64,000 nucleotides of DNA from CAYJPA01 sp964371945 (GTDB lineage Bacteria; Chloroflexota; Chloroflexia; Thermomicrobiales; UBA6265): contig CAYJPA010000008.1 in NCBI GenBank assembly GCA_964371945.1, positions 23,183 to 87,182 of the forward strand, read 5' to 3'. How positions within the stretch are numbered: position 1 is the first letter of the stretch; every line of letters starts with the position of its first letter. The translations under genes were made by a program, and so were the position numbers. Below, piece after piece: positions 1 to 9,498 of the stretch. The notes under the pieces were generated by a model. It was given only the letters and a program-made list of their open reading frames with translations. It was not told the DNA's origin and did not search any database.

Positions 1-2
1 GA

Positions 3-1274
3 AAGGTACTTGGATCCCTGGCCGCCGGCGCCGGAGCGATCTACGCCTACAGCGCAACCGGCCGCGCGTTCGCCCAGGACGCCGAGCACGAGCTAACGTG
101 GGCGACCAACAACCTCGAAGGCACCGAGCCGGAAATGCTGCAGAAGGTGGCGGACCTCTTCGTCGCCGCCAACCCGACCTACAAGGTCACCGTCCTCAAG
201 TACGACGGCGCCACCTACGATCAGAAGCTGCTCGCGGATATCGTGGCCGGCACGCTGCCGGACATCTTCGTGAGCGCCGATGTCTACACCAAACCCTTCT
301 TCGACTCCAATCTGACCGCCGATCTCGTTCCGCTCGCGGCGGAAGCCAATTTCGACCTCACCAACTTCGACGAGCTCTTCCTTGCGCTGGCCGAGTACGA
401 AGGCAAGATCGGCTTCCTGCCCCGCGCGGCGGACGTCGTGGTCACCTACTACAACAAGCGGATGTTCGACGAGGCCAGCGTCGCCTATCCCACTCCTGAA
501 TGGACCTATGCCGATATGCTCTCGGCCGCGGAGAAGCTCACGATCAAAGCCGCCGACGGCGCCACGACCCAATACGGTGTGACCGCCGCAACCGACTGGT
601 GGGCCTACTGGGTGCCAATGGTCGTCGCTGAAGGTGGCGAGATCCTCAACGCTGAAGGCACAAAGGCGATCTTCAACTCGGAAGCCGGAATCCGCGGCTG
701 GAACGTGATCTTCGACGGTCTGAAGAATGGTTGGTTCATTCCGCCGTCGGTACAGGACACACTGGGCGGCCCGTGGAACCCATTCGCCGTCGGGCAAGCA
801 GCGATGACCTTCACCGTTCGGGCGCTGACACCCACCTACCGCGCTCAACTGGTAGACGATTGGGATGTCGAGCTCGTACCCAAGGGAAGCGTCATGCGCA
901 AAACCGGCATGGGAACCCAGGGGTACGCGATTTCCTCACAGACCAAGGACCCGAGCGCGACCTTCCACCTGCTGCAGTTCATCTTCACGGACGGCATGAT
1001 CGTCTTCATGCAAGACTATCTGACCGTTCCGCCGATCAAGTCGTTCTACGACGATCCGGCGTGGAGAGAGTTGCCGGGCCCGCCGTACAACAATGCGGTC
1101 TTCGTCGACGCCACCAAGGACGCGATGATCCCGCCGCCGCTCCCGTTCTACAGCACGGGCGCCTTCCGGCAGGCGATGCTTGACGGGATCGACGCCGTTC
1201 TGCTCGGCCAGATGGAACCGGAAGAGGCCGTGAACAGGATGGCAGAAGAAGCGACCCTTTCCCTGCAGGAGTAA
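3..1274 (+). CDS. Sugar ABC transporter substrate-binding protein (5' partial)
   Basis: The frame is open to the window edge, so the true start lies outside. The first visible residues are a hydrophobic Ala/Gly stretch ending in a signal-peptidase-like A-F-A-Q-D site, so the product is exported. The mature part has the layout of family 1 extracellular solute-binding proteins (CUT1): an early AANPTYKVTVLKYDG-type strand, a DIFVSADVYT region and a late NRMAEEATLSLQE helix. It should deliver a mono- or oligosaccharide to the permeases encoded just downstream. A strong hairpin separates it from them. The substrate cannot be read from sequence; the isomerase and dehydrogenase downstream suggest a sugar or polyol that is oxidised inside the cell. 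Confidence 0.9.
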   Translation, partial: KVLGSLAAGAGAIYAYSATGRAFAQDAEHELTWATNNLEGTEPEMLQKVADLFVAANPTYKVTVLKYDGATYDQKLLADIVAGTLPDIFVSADVYTKPFFDSNLTADLVPLAAEANFDLTNFDELFLALAEYEGKIGFLPRAADVVVTYYNKRMFDEASVAYPTPEWTYADMLSAAEKLTIKAADGATTQYGVTAATDWWAYWVPMVVAEGGEILNAEGTKAIFNSEAGIRGWNVIFDGLKNGWFIPPSVQDTLGGPWNPFAVGQAAMTFTVRALTPTYRAQLVDDWDVELVPKGSVMRKTGMGTQGYAISSQTKDPSATFHLLQFIFTDGMIVFMQDYLTVPPIKSFYDDPAWRELPGPPYNNAVFVDATKDAMIPPPLPFYSTGAFRQAMLDGIDAVLLGQMEPEEAVNRMAEEATLSLQE

Positions 1275-1293
1275 CAGCGTAGACGCTTCTCAC

Positions 1294-1323
1294 GGATGGG
1301 CGATCAGCAATGATCGCCCATCC
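1294..1323 (+). terminator. Intercistronic hairpin after binding-protein gene
   Basis: A perfect 13-bp inverted repeat (1294-1306 / 1311-1323) closes on a GCAA tetraloop, 19 bases after the binding-protein stop. No T-tract follows, so it is more likely a partial terminator or a 3'-end stabiliser than a full stop. The same arrangement occurs after two other binding-protein genes in this window. Confidence 0.7.
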
Positions 1324-1427
1324 CGTTTGCGCTCAAAGACTGGGCGTCTCGCAGCGAAAGGCTCCGCATCTCGATGCACGTCTCCTCTCCTCCATCCGGC
1401 GTGGCGGCTGCCCCCGGGCGCCGGCTC

Positions 1428-2327
1428 ATGAAGTCACGCCGGATCAAGGAAAAGAAGGACTGGAAGGCTGGTCTGTGGGCGCTGCTCTTCCTTGGTCCGA
1501 ATCTGATCTTGTTCCTAATCTTTACGGCATACCCGGTCGGGTATGGACTCTATATCAGTCTTTACAACTACAGCGTGCTCAAACCGAAAAAATGGGTTGG
1601 ACTCGACAACTACGATCGATTTATTCATCACCCTCAAACTCCTGATTTGATCAAGCGGTCAATTTATTACGCGGTCGGCGCCACGGTTCCGTCGGTTATC
1701 TTGCCGCTCATCATCGCCGTGCTGCTCGCGAATGCCGGCGTCACCACGAGATTGTTTCGAGGGCTCTACTTCCTACCGATCGTGACCTCTCCGGTAGCGG
1801 CCGCGGCGGTTTGGAAATGGATGTATGCCAAGGACTTCGGACTGATCAACTACGGTCTGCGCCGGGTCGGCGGCCAACCCGTGGATTGGCTCTACAACCT
1901 CGATTGGGCGATGCCCTCCGTGATCGTGATGTCGATCTGGCTCCTCTTACCCTTCAATACGATTCTCTACACCGCTGGACTTCAGGAAGTGCCCCGTGAT
2001 TTGTATGACGCCGCCGCGGTTGACGGGGCGTCGAAGATTCAGCAATTCTGGGGCATCACGATTCCGCTGATCACGCCGACGACCTTTTTCGTCCTGTTGA
2101 TCACGATCATCAATGTCCTGGTGGGCGGGTTCGACGTGATTAACGTCTTGACCCAGGGCGGTCCGCTTCGTAGCACTGACGTGCTGATCTATGACATCTA
2201 CCAGAACGCATTTGAGAATTTCAGAATGGGCTACGCCTCGGCGGAAGCCTATGTCCTCTTCCTCGCCATTCTCCTCGTGACGCTCTTCAATTGGGTGCTG
2301 CAAAAACGCTGGGTGCATTACTCATGA
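1428..2327 (+). CDS. Sugar ABC transporter permease (MalF/UgpA type)
   Basis: Inner-membrane permease of a CUT1 sugar importer. A basic N-terminus (MKSRRIKEKKDW) precedes a first membrane segment (LLFLGPNLILFLIFTAY) and the family's WVGLDNY motif; about six membrane segments follow. The EAA loop that docks on the ATPase reads DLYDAAAVDGASKIQQFWGI. The ATG at 1428 is chosen because it gives the usual family N-terminus; an in-frame ATG at 1374 would add 18 residues and has a weak GAAAGG ribosome site. It overlaps the next gene by ATGA, so the two permeases are translationally coupled. No ATPase is encoded nearby; CUT1 systems often share an MsmK-type ATPase encoded elsewhere. Confidence 0.93.
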   Translation: MKSRRIKEKKDWKAGLWALLFLGPNLILFLIFTAYPVGYGLYISLYNYSVLKPKKWVGLDNYDRFIHHPQTPDLIKRSIYYAVGATVPSVILPLIIAVLLANAGVTTRLFRGLYFLPIVTSPVAAAAVWKWMYAKDFGLINYGLRRVGGQPVDWLYNLDWAMPSVIVMSIWLLLPFNTILYTAGLQEVPRDLYDAAAVDGASKIQQFWGITIPLITPTTFFVLLITIINVLVGGFDVINVLTQGGPLRSTDVLIYDIYQNAFENFRMGYASAEAYVLFLAILLVTLFNWVLQKRWVHYS

Positions 2328-3151
2328 ACGAGAAGCGAGTCATCAGCAAAACGCTGCTCTTCGGAACCTTGATCGTTGGCGCCGTGATCACCGTCTTTCC
2401 GTTTTACTGGATGTTGAACACCTCGCTCAAAGGCAATCACGAAGTCTTCCTTTATCCGCCGACCTGGTTTCCACATCCCTTTGAATGGAACAACTACGCG
2501 GACGGCTTCAAACGGGTCAACGGCCGCGTCTTTTTCAATTCCGCCTTCTTCGCAATCTCGATCGTGCTGCTTCAGGGCCTCGTGACGACGATGGGCGGTT
2601 TCGCCTTCGCCCGGATCAAGTTCCCCTTTCGAGGACCGATCTTCATCATGTATCTGAGCACATTGATGATTCCACCGCAGGTGACCCTGATTCCGACCTT
2701 CCTCGTGGTCGTCAACCTGGGGTGGGTGGACACCTACCAGGGCCTGATCATCCCGATCATCTCCCAGGGCGCCTTTGGAACGTTCCTCTTCCGTCAGTTC
2801 TTTCTCAGACTCCCCGACGAGATGTACGAGGCCGCGCGACTCGACGGGGCCGGTTATTGGCAACAGTTCTGGCGATTGACGATCCCCCTCTCGCGCCCGG
2901 TGCTGACCGCATACGGAATCATCACCTTCCTCACCGCGTGGAAGATGTACCTTTGGCCGGTGATCGTGGTGCGCTCGCAGGAGTTGAAGTTGCTCACGAT
3001 AGCGATCGCGGAATTGAGCGGCAACAACAGCCAGGATCGGGGCGTGATGATGGCGGCCGTCGCCATGTCGATTGCGCCGATACTTGCGCTGTACTTGATG
3101 GCTCAACGCTGGTTCGTCGAAGGAATCGCCATGACCGGCCAAAAAGGATGA
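2324..3151 (+). CDS. Sugar ABC transporter permease (MalG/UgpE type)
   Basis: Second permease of the CUT1 importer. It has an N-terminal membrane segment, the conserved FPFYWMLNTSLK motif, and an EAA loop EMYEAARLDGAGYWQQFW, with about six membrane segments in total and the family's normal length (275 aa). The start is the ATG at 2324, whose last two bases form part of the previous gene's TGA (ATGA overlap). An earlier in-frame start at 2291 would lie inside the upstream gene and is unlikely. The protein should pair with the MalF-type partner as a heterodimer. Confidence 0.94.
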   Translation: MNEKRVISKTLLFGTLIVGAVITVFPFYWMLNTSLKGNHEVFLYPPTWFPHPFEWNNYADGFKRVNGRVFFNSAFFAISIVLLQGLVTTMGGFAFARIKFPFRGPIFIMYLSTLMIPPQVTLIPTFLVVVNLGWVDTYQGLIIPIISQGAFGTFLFRQFFLRLPDEMYEAARLDGAGYWQQFWRLTIPLSRPVLTAYGIITFLTAWKMYLWPVIVVRSQELKLLTIAIAELSGNNSQDRGVMMAAVAMSIAPILALYLMAQRWFVEGIAMTGQKG

Positions 3152-3372
3152 CCCCCTTCCCAATCGTCATGCTGAGGTATCAAAGCATCTCGCCGGTAGG
3201 CCATCGTGCTTCCCTCGGCCATGCCGATTGACATGGAGGGATCTCCACGACATGTAGCCGCGCGATTTATCGCGCTCGCATCGAAAAACAACGGGCGCAA
3301 TGAATTGCGCAACTACAGGGACATTCTGTTGTTAGCTTCGAAAAATCGCGATCAACAAGGAGATCACCGCAC
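3152..3372. other. Intergenic gap with half of a palindromic repeat
   Basis: No gene is visible. Around 3165-3188 lies GTCATGCTGAGGTATCAAAG, which resembles one arm of the GTCATCCTGAG-type palindromic repeat seen at 13904-14000. A clear second arm was not found. An AAGGAG ribosome site for the next gene sits at about 3357-3362. Confidence 0.4.
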
Positions 3373-4152
3373 GTGCTTCGATTCGCATACAGCACCATCA
3401 ACTGGGGAACCGCGCCCGATCTCAACGCCGTCTTCACCGAAATCCGCGACGCCGGCTGGCAGGCCGTCGAGCTCTTCGTTCACTCGCTGGATTGGCTTGG
3501 CACCAAAAACCATCTGCTGGGGTTGCTCGGCGGACTTCAGGTCGCGACCAACTTTGGCGTGGTCGAGGTTCCCACAAACAACGATCAACTGACCAAGCTC
3601 AAAAATCAGATCGACTACTCCGCCGTCTTCGGCGCTGAAGCGATCGGACTTGTCGGCGGCACCAGGCTGCGGTGGCGCCCGCCGGGCGACGCCGAGTACG
3701 CCGACCTCGCACGCTTCTGCGAAGAGCTTGCGATCTACGGCGCCGGCAAGGGCGTCGCGGTCGCCTATCACCCGCACGTCTCCTGCACGATCGAAACCGA
3801 GGACGAGATCGATCGCCTGATGGATCAAACCAAGGTGCTCACGCTTTGCCTCGATGCCTCGCACATCGCCCTGGTTGACGAGGATCCGATCGCCCACATC
3901 CGCAAATACCGCGAGCGCACCAGCTACATCCACCTCAAGGACTGGGCGCGCGGTAAGTTCGTCGAAATGGGTCAGGGCACGCTCGGCATCGATTTCGGCG
4001 CGATCCTCAAAGAGCTAGACGACAACAACTTCGGGGGCTGGGTCGTGGTCGAGCAGAGCCGGAGCGATGTTTCTCCCTCTGCCAGTGCAAAAGCAAACGC
4101 CGCGTTCGTGCGGAATCTCGGCTACTCGCTCGACCTGGTCCCGGCCAGATGA
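3373..4152 (+). CDS. Sugar phosphate isomerase/epimerase (xylose isomerase-like TIM barrel)
   Basis: A 259-residue AP_endonuc_2 / IolE-IolI-type TIM barrel. It begins with the typical strand LRFAYSTINWG and contains the metal-site strands of the family: AVAYHPHVSCTIET, CLDASHIALVDEDP, YIHLKDWARGKF and a final VVVEQSRSD glutamate strand. Such enzymes isomerise, epimerise or dehydrate sugars and inositols using a divalent metal. The GTG start at 3373 follows AAGGAG at a normal distance. It is coupled to the next gene by an ATGA overlap, which supports joint action with the dehydrogenase, as in inositol-like pathways (isomerase plus oxidoreductase). The exact substrate is unknown. Confidence 0.88.
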   Translation: MLRFAYSTINWGTAPDLNAVFTEIRDAGWQAVELFVHSLDWLGTKNHLLGLLGGLQVATNFGVVEVPTNNDQLTKLKNQIDYSAVFGAEAIGLVGGTRLRWRPPGDAEYADLARFCEELAIYGAGKGVAVAYHPHVSCTIETEDEIDRLMDQTKVLTLCLDASHIALVDEDPIAHIRKYRERTSYIHLKDWARGKFVEMGQGTLGIDFGAILKELDDNNFGGWVVVEQSRSDVSPSASAKANAAFVRNLGYSLDLVPAR

Positions 4153-5354
4153 CGTTGACACTGGCGATCGCCGGCTGCGGCGTGATGGGCCGCCGCCATG
4201 TGCTCGGATTGAAGAAGCTCAAGGAGATCGACCGGCTCCGGTTCGACCTGGTCGCGGTCTGCGATCCGTTCGAGTCCAGCGCGGTCATGATGGCCGATCT
4301 CGCCGGGGAATTGCTCGGCAAGCGACCCGTCATCTATGCCGATCCCTCGGAACTACCGGCAAAGGTGCAGGCGCTCGACATCACGACCTCGCCCGACTTG
4401 CACGCCCGGATCGGGATCGAAGCGCTTCAGGCTGGACGCCACGTGCAGGTCGAAAAACCGATCACGTTGACGATCGCGGAGGGTCGCGATCTGGTCGCGT
4501 CCGCCGGCGATCGCAAGCTGTCGGTCGCGGAGAATTACCGGCGCGATCCGATCAACCGCCTCGCGAAAGCGCTGATCGATGCCGGCGCGATTGGCACACC
4601 ATTCCTGGCAGTCCAGTCCTCGTCCGGCGCGGGAGAAAACGTCATCATCACCCCTTGGCGCCATTTGAAACGCGCTTGCGGGATCGCGATCGATATGGGC
4701 GTCCACTACGCCGATATCCTCGAGTACTCGCTTGGTCCGCTCTCCACGATCGCCGGTCTCGGAGCGGTGATCGACCTCGAGCGCAAAGGCGTCGACGGCA
4801 CGATGCACCCGGCCGACGCCGAGGACTTGACGATCGGAATTGGGCGCTACGAAAGCGGTGCGCTCGCGACCTTGATTCTGAGCGTTGCCGGTCGCGGCGA
4901 AAGCCACTTTTCAAGGATGATCTATGGCACCCGCGGCTCGCTCTCGATCCCGAACGACCGTTCCGGGCTTCCGCTCAATTTAATGGTGCGGGAGAACGGC
5001 GAAGATCGCGTGGTTCCCGACGAGGATTTGCTCGCGCTCGTGCCCGACTTCAGGCTCGATGACACCACCGCGACGCTCTTCAGCGGCGACCGGATCACCA
5101 GCTTTCAGGTGCCCTGGGCGGATACCGACGCTAACCTGATTGCGATCGAATTCGACGATTTCGCCGGAGCGATCCTCGACAACCGTGCTCCTGAGGTTGA
5201 CGGCGCGTTCGGACTGCGCTCGCTGGCGATCTCATACGGTTTCCTGGAGTCGGACCGTTTAGGCCGCTTCGTCTCCGTCGACGAGCTCCTGACGAGCAAC
5301 GACTTGCCCTACCAAAAAGAAATCGAAGCGTCGCGGATGCTGATCCGCGATTGA
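4149..5354 (+). CDS. Gfo/Idh/MocA family oxidoreductase
   Basis: NAD(P)-dependent sugar or polyol dehydrogenase of 401 residues. The N-terminal Rossmann motif is AGCGVMGRRH, and the family EKP motif appears as HVQVEKPITL (the lysine is a catalytic residue in the family). A C-terminal alpha/beta domain follows, with the DMGVHYADILEY helix carrying the usual substrate-binding His. The start overlaps the isomerase stop (ATGA). The last gene of module A, it probably oxidises a ring hydroxyl of the imported sugar or its isomer. Confidence 0.9.
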   Translation: MTLTLAIAGCGVMGRRHVLGLKKLKEIDRLRFDLVAVCDPFESSAVMMADLAGELLGKRPVIYADPSELPAKVQALDITTSPDLHARIGIEALQAGRHVQVEKPITLTIAEGRDLVASAGDRKLSVAENYRRDPINRLAKALIDAGAIGTPFLAVQSSSGAGENVIITPWRHLKRACGIAIDMGVHYADILEYSLGPLSTIAGLGAVIDLERKGVDGTMHPADAEDLTIGIGRYESGALATLILSVAGRGESHFSRMIYGTRGSLSIPNDRSGLPLNLMVRENGEDRVVPDEDLLALVPDFRLDDTTATLFSGDRITSFQVPWADTDANLIAIEFDDFAGAILDNRAPEVDGAFGLRSLAISYGFLESDRLGRFVSVDELLTSNDLPYQKEIEASRMLIRD

Positions 5355-5619
5355 CTCCAGTGCACTTCCTCACGAAGTGGTTGCCGCACGTGAGTAAACT
5401 GGATGGCTACTTCCGCGCCGGCTCTGTCGGCGAACCGGCGGTCAAGTACGATCGCGGACCTTCTCGTCGTTTATGACGGATGACGAGGTCTGACATGGAA
5501 CGCCGCCGGCTTGGGGTTCACACCGCGACGACCTCGGTATCCAATCCTTGAGCGGCATCGGGATCAGGGCCAGTGAACCGCGCGGACATCCTCTAGTGAA
5601 CGAACAAGGGAGGGAGCGG
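5355..5619. other. Intergenic leader upstream of rph
   Basis: 265 bases with overlapping inverted repeats just after the dehydrogenase stop: CACTTC-5-GAAGTG (5363-5379) and CTCACG-14-CGTGAG (5369-5394), which are mutually exclusive pairings. Neither has a T-tract. No copy of the actinobacterial rifamycin-associated element was recognised by eye. The ribosome site AAGGGAGGG for rph is at 5606-5614. Confidence 0.4.
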
Positions 5620-8214
5620 ATGGTCCGCTACGTGTTGGATTTCCAGGAGATCGACCAGACCATGGTCGCGGTCGTTGGCGGGAAGGGCGCAAACCTGGGA
5701 GAGCTGTCGCGGATCGAGGGCCTCCACGTGCCGTCCGGCTTCTGCGTGACGACGGACGCCTTCCAGCGGATCATGGCGGAAGCGCCGTCGATCAACGATC
5801 GGCTCGATCAACTGTCGCGCCTGAAGCCTGACGACCGGGAAGCGATCCGCGCGCTCAGCGCGGAGATCCGCCAATCGATCGAAGGTATCGCCATCCCAGA
5901 TGATCTGGCAGCTGCGATCCTCCGTGACCTCGCCAAGCTCGGCGAACAGGTCGCCTACGCCGTCCGATCCAGTGCGACCGCGGAGGATCTGCCGGCGGCT
6001 TCCTTCGCGGGCCAGCAAGACACGTACCTGAACGTCGTGGGTACGGCGGCGATCCTCCAGCACATCGGCCGGTGCTGGGCCTCACTCTTCACTGAGCGGG
6101 CTGTGACCTACCGCCAGCGGAATGGCGTGGGCCACCGGAAGGTTCGCATGGCCGTGGTCGTGCAGCGGATGATCTTCCCGCGGGCGTCCGGCATCGTGTT
6201 CACGGCCGACCCCGTCACGGGCCACCGGAAGGTCGCCTACGTGGAGGCCTCGTTCGGCCTCGGCGAGGCACTGGTCTCCGGCTTGGTGAATGCGGACGTT
6301 TACAAGGTGCGGGACGGCGAAGTTGTCTCAACGTCGATTGCCACCAAGCATCTTTCCTTCGAAACTTCCCCGGCAGGCGGAACGCACGAACAGGTGATCG
6401 AGCCGGAGCGGCGGGAGCAGCCTACGCTGACGGATTCGCAGGTTGTGCGGCTCGCGGAACTGGGCCGGCGGATCGAAGCGCATTTCGCCCGCCCCCAGGA
6501 CATCGAGTGGTGCCTGGCGGACGATGACTTCCAGATCGTCCAGAGCCGGCCGATCACCACGCTCTTTCCCATTCCCGTGGCCGGCGACCAGGAGAACCAC
6601 GTTTACGTCTCTGTTGGTCATCAACAAATGATGACCGACCCCATAAAGCCACTGGGAATCTCCTTCTGGCAGATGACGGCCGGTCGTCCGATGTACGATG
6701 CGGGCGGGAGACTCTTCGTCGACGTCACCCATGCCCTTACCTCGCCGGCAAGCCGCGTGCGCTTCCTGGAAGTTCTGGAGAAATCCGATCCACTGATCAG
6801 GGACGCGCTGCAGACCATCCTCGATCGCGGCGACTTCATCCCGTCGATCACGGAAGAGGTCTCCGGCGTCGTTCCGTTCGGTGGACCGCTATCCGCGATC
6901 GAAACCGCTCCAGCCATCGTCGCCGAGCTGATCGAGCGAAGCCGGGCCTCCATCGCAGCCTTGAAGCGTGACATCCGTACATTGTCCGGAACGGCGCTCC
7001 TCGACTTCATTCTGGCGGACATCCAGGAGCTGAAGCGGATCTTGTTCGATCCGCAAAGCCACCAGGCGATCATGGCGGGGATGGAGGCCACCTGGTGGCT
7101 CAACGAGCAGCTGCAGGAGTGGCTGGGCGAAAAAAACGCAGCCGACACGCTCACGCAATCCGTCCCCGGCAACGTCACGTCGGAGATGGGGCTGGCGCTC
7201 CTGGACGTCGCGGACGTCATCCGCCCGCACCAGGAGGTGGTGGCTTTTCTGCAGACCATCGAGGACGAGTGTTTCCTGGACGAGCTGCCCAGGTTCGGCG
7301 GCGGGCAGGAAGCGCGGGACGCCATCCAGGCCTTCCTCGATAGGTACGGCATGCGCTGCGTCGGCGAGATCGACATCACCAGACCGCGATGGAGCGAACG
7401 CCCCACCACCCTCGTGCCTCTGATCCTCGGCAACATCAAGAACTTCGTGCCGGGAGACGGCAAGCGGCGCTTCGAACAAGGACGCCAGGAGGCATGGACG
7501 AGGGAACGGGAACTGCTGGAGCTTCTGCGGTCCTTGCCGGACGGGGAGCGGAAAGCCGACGACACCAAGCGCATGATCGACCGGGTCCGGACCTTCGCTG
7601 GCTACCGGGAGTATCCGAAGTACAGCATGGTCAGCCGCTACTTTGTCTACAAGCAGGCCTTGTGGGACGAGGCCGAGCGCCTCGTGCGGGCGGGCGTGAT
7701 TCGCGAGAAGGAAGAGATCTTCTACCTCACCTTCCAGGAGCTCCACGAGGTCGTGCGTACAGGCCAGGTGGATGACCAGTTCATCCGCGAGCGCCAGGAC
7801 GCGTTCAGGTCGTATCAAACGCTCACCCCGCCCCGCGTGCTCACCTCGGATGGCGAGGCCATCGCCGGGGCGTACCACCGCGACGATCTGCCGGCCGGCG
7901 CGCTGGTCGGTTTGCCGGTTTCCGCCGGGACCATCGAGGGGCGGGCCCGCGTCATCCTGGACATGGCGGGGGCCGATCTCGAACCGGACGACATCCTGGT
8001 CACCGCTTTCACCGACCCCAGCTGGACTCCCCTCTTCGTCGCGATCAAGGGACTGGTGACGGAGGTCGGTGGCCTGATGACCCATGGCGCGGTGATCGCG
8101 CGGGAGTACGGCTTGCCGGCCGTCGTCGGTGTTGCGCACGCCACCAGGCTGATTCGGGACGGGCAGCGGATCCGCGTGCATGGAACGGACGGGTACGTCG
8201 AGATTTTGTCGTAA
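5620..8214 (+). CDS. rph: Rifampicin phosphotransferase (PEP synthase-like)
   Basis: Predicted to inactivate rifamycins by transferring the beta-phosphate of ATP to the drug (RPH family), or otherwise a close PEP-synthase relative. The start MVRYVLDFQEID is typical of RPH, and the 864-residue length matches the family (about 865). Order: ATP-grasp domain (VGGKGANLGEL near residue 20; RSSATAEDLPAASFAGQQ), a central drug-binding-type region, and a C-terminal swivelling His domain with GGLMTHGAVIAREYG, placing the phospho-carrier His near residue 822. The ATG at 5620 is preferred over an upstream start at 5548 because AAGGGAGGG lies directly before it. It is a single gene, not in an operon with its neighbours. 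PEP synthase itself is shorter (about 790 aa) and has a different N-terminus. Confidence 0.85.
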   Translation: MVRYVLDFQEIDQTMVAVVGGKGANLGELSRIEGLHVPSGFCVTTDAFQRIMAEAPSINDRLDQLSRLKPDDREAIRALSAEIRQSIEGIAIPDDLAAAILRDLAKLGEQVAYAVRSSATAEDLPAASFAGQQDTYLNVVGTAAILQHIGRCWASLFTERAVTYRQRNGVGHRKVRMAVVVQRMIFPRASGIVFTADPVTGHRKVAYVEASFGLGEALVSGLVNADVYKVRDGEVVSTSIATKHLSFETSPAGGTHEQVIEPERREQPTLTDSQVVRLAELGRRIEAHFARPQDIEWCLADDDFQIVQSRPITTLFPIPVAGDQENHVYVSVGHQQMMTDPIKPLGISFWQMTAGRPMYDAGGRLFVDVTHALTSPASRVRFLEVLEKSDPLIRDALQTILDRGDFIPSITEEVSGVVPFGGPLSAIETAPAIVAELIERSRASIAALKRDIRTLSGTALLDFILADIQELKRILFDPQSHQAIMAGMEATWWLNEQLQEWLGEKNAADTLTQSVPGNVTSEMGLALLDVADVIRPHQEVVAFLQTIEDECFLDELPRFGGGQEARDAIQAFLDRYGMRCVGEIDITRPRWSERPTTLVPLILGNIKNFVPGDGKRRFEQGRQEAWTRERELLELLRSLPDGERKADDTKRMIDRVRTFAGYREYPKYSMVSRYFVYKQALWDEAERLVRAGVIREKEEIFYLTFQELHEVVRTGQVDDQFIRERQDAFRSYQTLTPPRVLTSDGEAIAGAYHRDDLPAGALVGLPVSAGTIEGRARVILDMAGADLEPDDILVTAFTDPSWTPLFVAIKGLVTEVGGLMTHGAVIAREYGLPAVVGVAHATRLIRDGQRIRVHGTDGYVEILS

Positions 8215-8362
8215 CGCGGTCACAGCGCACCGGCGTATGACCAGGATCGGAAACTCGCTCCGCTCGAACGGTAGTCAAATCGATTCCGCATGAGCGCGTT
8301 TGATTTCGTTTCGCGCCGGGGAGAAAATGTCCGCCATCGATTGACAGACCAAGGAGAACAAC

Positions 8363-9493
8363 GTGGCCGCTGACCGAATCAAGATCGTAGTGTGGGACAG
8401 CATCGGCAACACGCTGCTGGGCGTGCGACCGTGGTCGAGCTGGGACCCGAAGCAGGTCGAGCACTTCCTGCGCGAAGACCCAGCCGGTCCAGAACGGGCG
8501 AAGAGCTTCGACGAGCTCTTTGCCGGCCGCGAGGTCGAGCTGATCTGGTTCAACAGCGCCGGGACGGCCTACGCGCCCTTCGGTCAGCTTGCCGCCGACT
8601 ACGAGGGCAGCCTTCGATTAACCCAATCGGTCGATGAGATCGCCGCCGAGATCGTCGATGCCGACTACGTCGTGCTCCACAAGCAGCGTCTTCCAGCCGA
8701 GGCGCTGCGAGCCGCGACGAAGCTCAAGCTGGTTCAGCACCTCGGTCAGGACTATCGGGGTATGCCGGTCGAGACCGCGCACGAGATGGGTGTGCCCGCG
8801 GCGGCGACCCCGCTGGTGAACTACATCACCGTGGCGGAGCACGTTTGGGCCTTTATCCTCAATTGGTTGAAGCGACTCCCCGCGATCCGAGAGCACATGC
8901 GCGCTCGCCAGTACGGCGATTACTGGGGGCTCTACCCGGGCGTCAAATACGTTGGCGATGTCACGCTCGGCATCCTGGGCATGGGCGAGATCGCGCGGCC
9001 GATCGCAAAAATCGCGCAGGCGTTCGATATGCCGGTCATCTACTGGGATATCGAGCGTTTCCCCGATCTGGAAGCCAAATACAATATGAGATTCGTCGAA
9101 TGGGACGAAATCTTCCAGCAATCGGACGTTCTCACCGTACAACTCGCGCTAAACGATCAAACCGAGGGCATCATCGGCGCCCGCGAGATCGGCTTGCTGA
9201 AACCGGCCTCGCTCTTCATCAACACCGCCCGCGGCAAGCTCGTCGATCAATCCGCGCTGACGACCGCGCTCCGGGATGGCAACATCGGCGGGGTCGCGCT
9301 TGACGTCTTCTACGACGAGCCGCTGCCGGTTGACGATCCATTGCTAGCGCTCCACGACGAGCCAGGCGATCGCGTCACCCTCACGCCGCACTGCGCCTGG
9401 CAAAGCCCGTGGACCTGGGTCCGCGACTCTCAAGAAATCTGGCTCAACGTCCTGCGCTCACTCAACAACGAACCGTTGAAGCATTTGGTGTGA
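8363..9493 (+). CDS. D-isomer specific 2-hydroxyacid dehydrogenase family protein
   Basis: NAD-dependent 2-hydroxyacid dehydrogenase of 376 residues. The nucleotide-binding stretch GILGMGEIA (residues 203-211) has Ala where the last Gly of GxGxxG is usual. The catalytic Arg is in NTARGKLVD (R290), the acidic partner in FYDEP (E319), and the general-acid His in LTPHCAWQSPW (H343). The N-terminal part is longer than usual (WDSIGNTLLGVRPWSSW). GTG start at 8363 with AAGGAG at 8351-8356. It probably reduces or oxidises a 2-keto or 2-hydroxy acid, such as a sugar-acid breakdown product. The next gene starts more than 200 bases away, so it is likely monocistronic. Confidence 0.88.
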   Translation: MAADRIKIVVWDSIGNTLLGVRPWSSWDPKQVEHFLREDPAGPERAKSFDELFAGREVELIWFNSAGTAYAPFGQLAADYEGSLRLTQSVDEIAAEIVDADYVVLHKQRLPAEALRAATKLKLVQHLGQDYRGMPVETAHEMGVPAAATPLVNYITVAEHVWAFILNWLKRLPAIREHMRARQYGDYWGLYPGVKYVGDVTLGILGMGEIARPIAKIAQAFDMPVIYWDIERFPDLEAKYNMRFVEWDEIFQQSDVLTVQLALNDQTEGIIGAREIGLLKPASLFINTARGKLVDQSALTTALRDGNIGGVALDVFYDEPLPVDDPLLALHDEPGDRVTLTPHCAWQSPWTWVRDSQEIWLNVLRSLNNEPLKHLV

Positions 9494-9498
9494 GAACG

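Noticed and set aside
5363..5379. CACTTC-5-GAAGTG hairpin as a terminator of module A
   Set aside because: Only a 6-bp stem, without a T-tract; listed in the intergenic note but not called as a terminator.
5355..5619. Possible rifamycin-associated element upstream of rph
   Set aside because: The known 19-bp palindrome was not found by eye; only unrelated short inverted repeats are present.
6889..8223. Long minus-strand open frame across the rph gene
   Set aside because: Antisense shadow of a strong plus-strand gene in high-GC sequence; its product (RDQDVV/DHRAM-type runs) has no family features.
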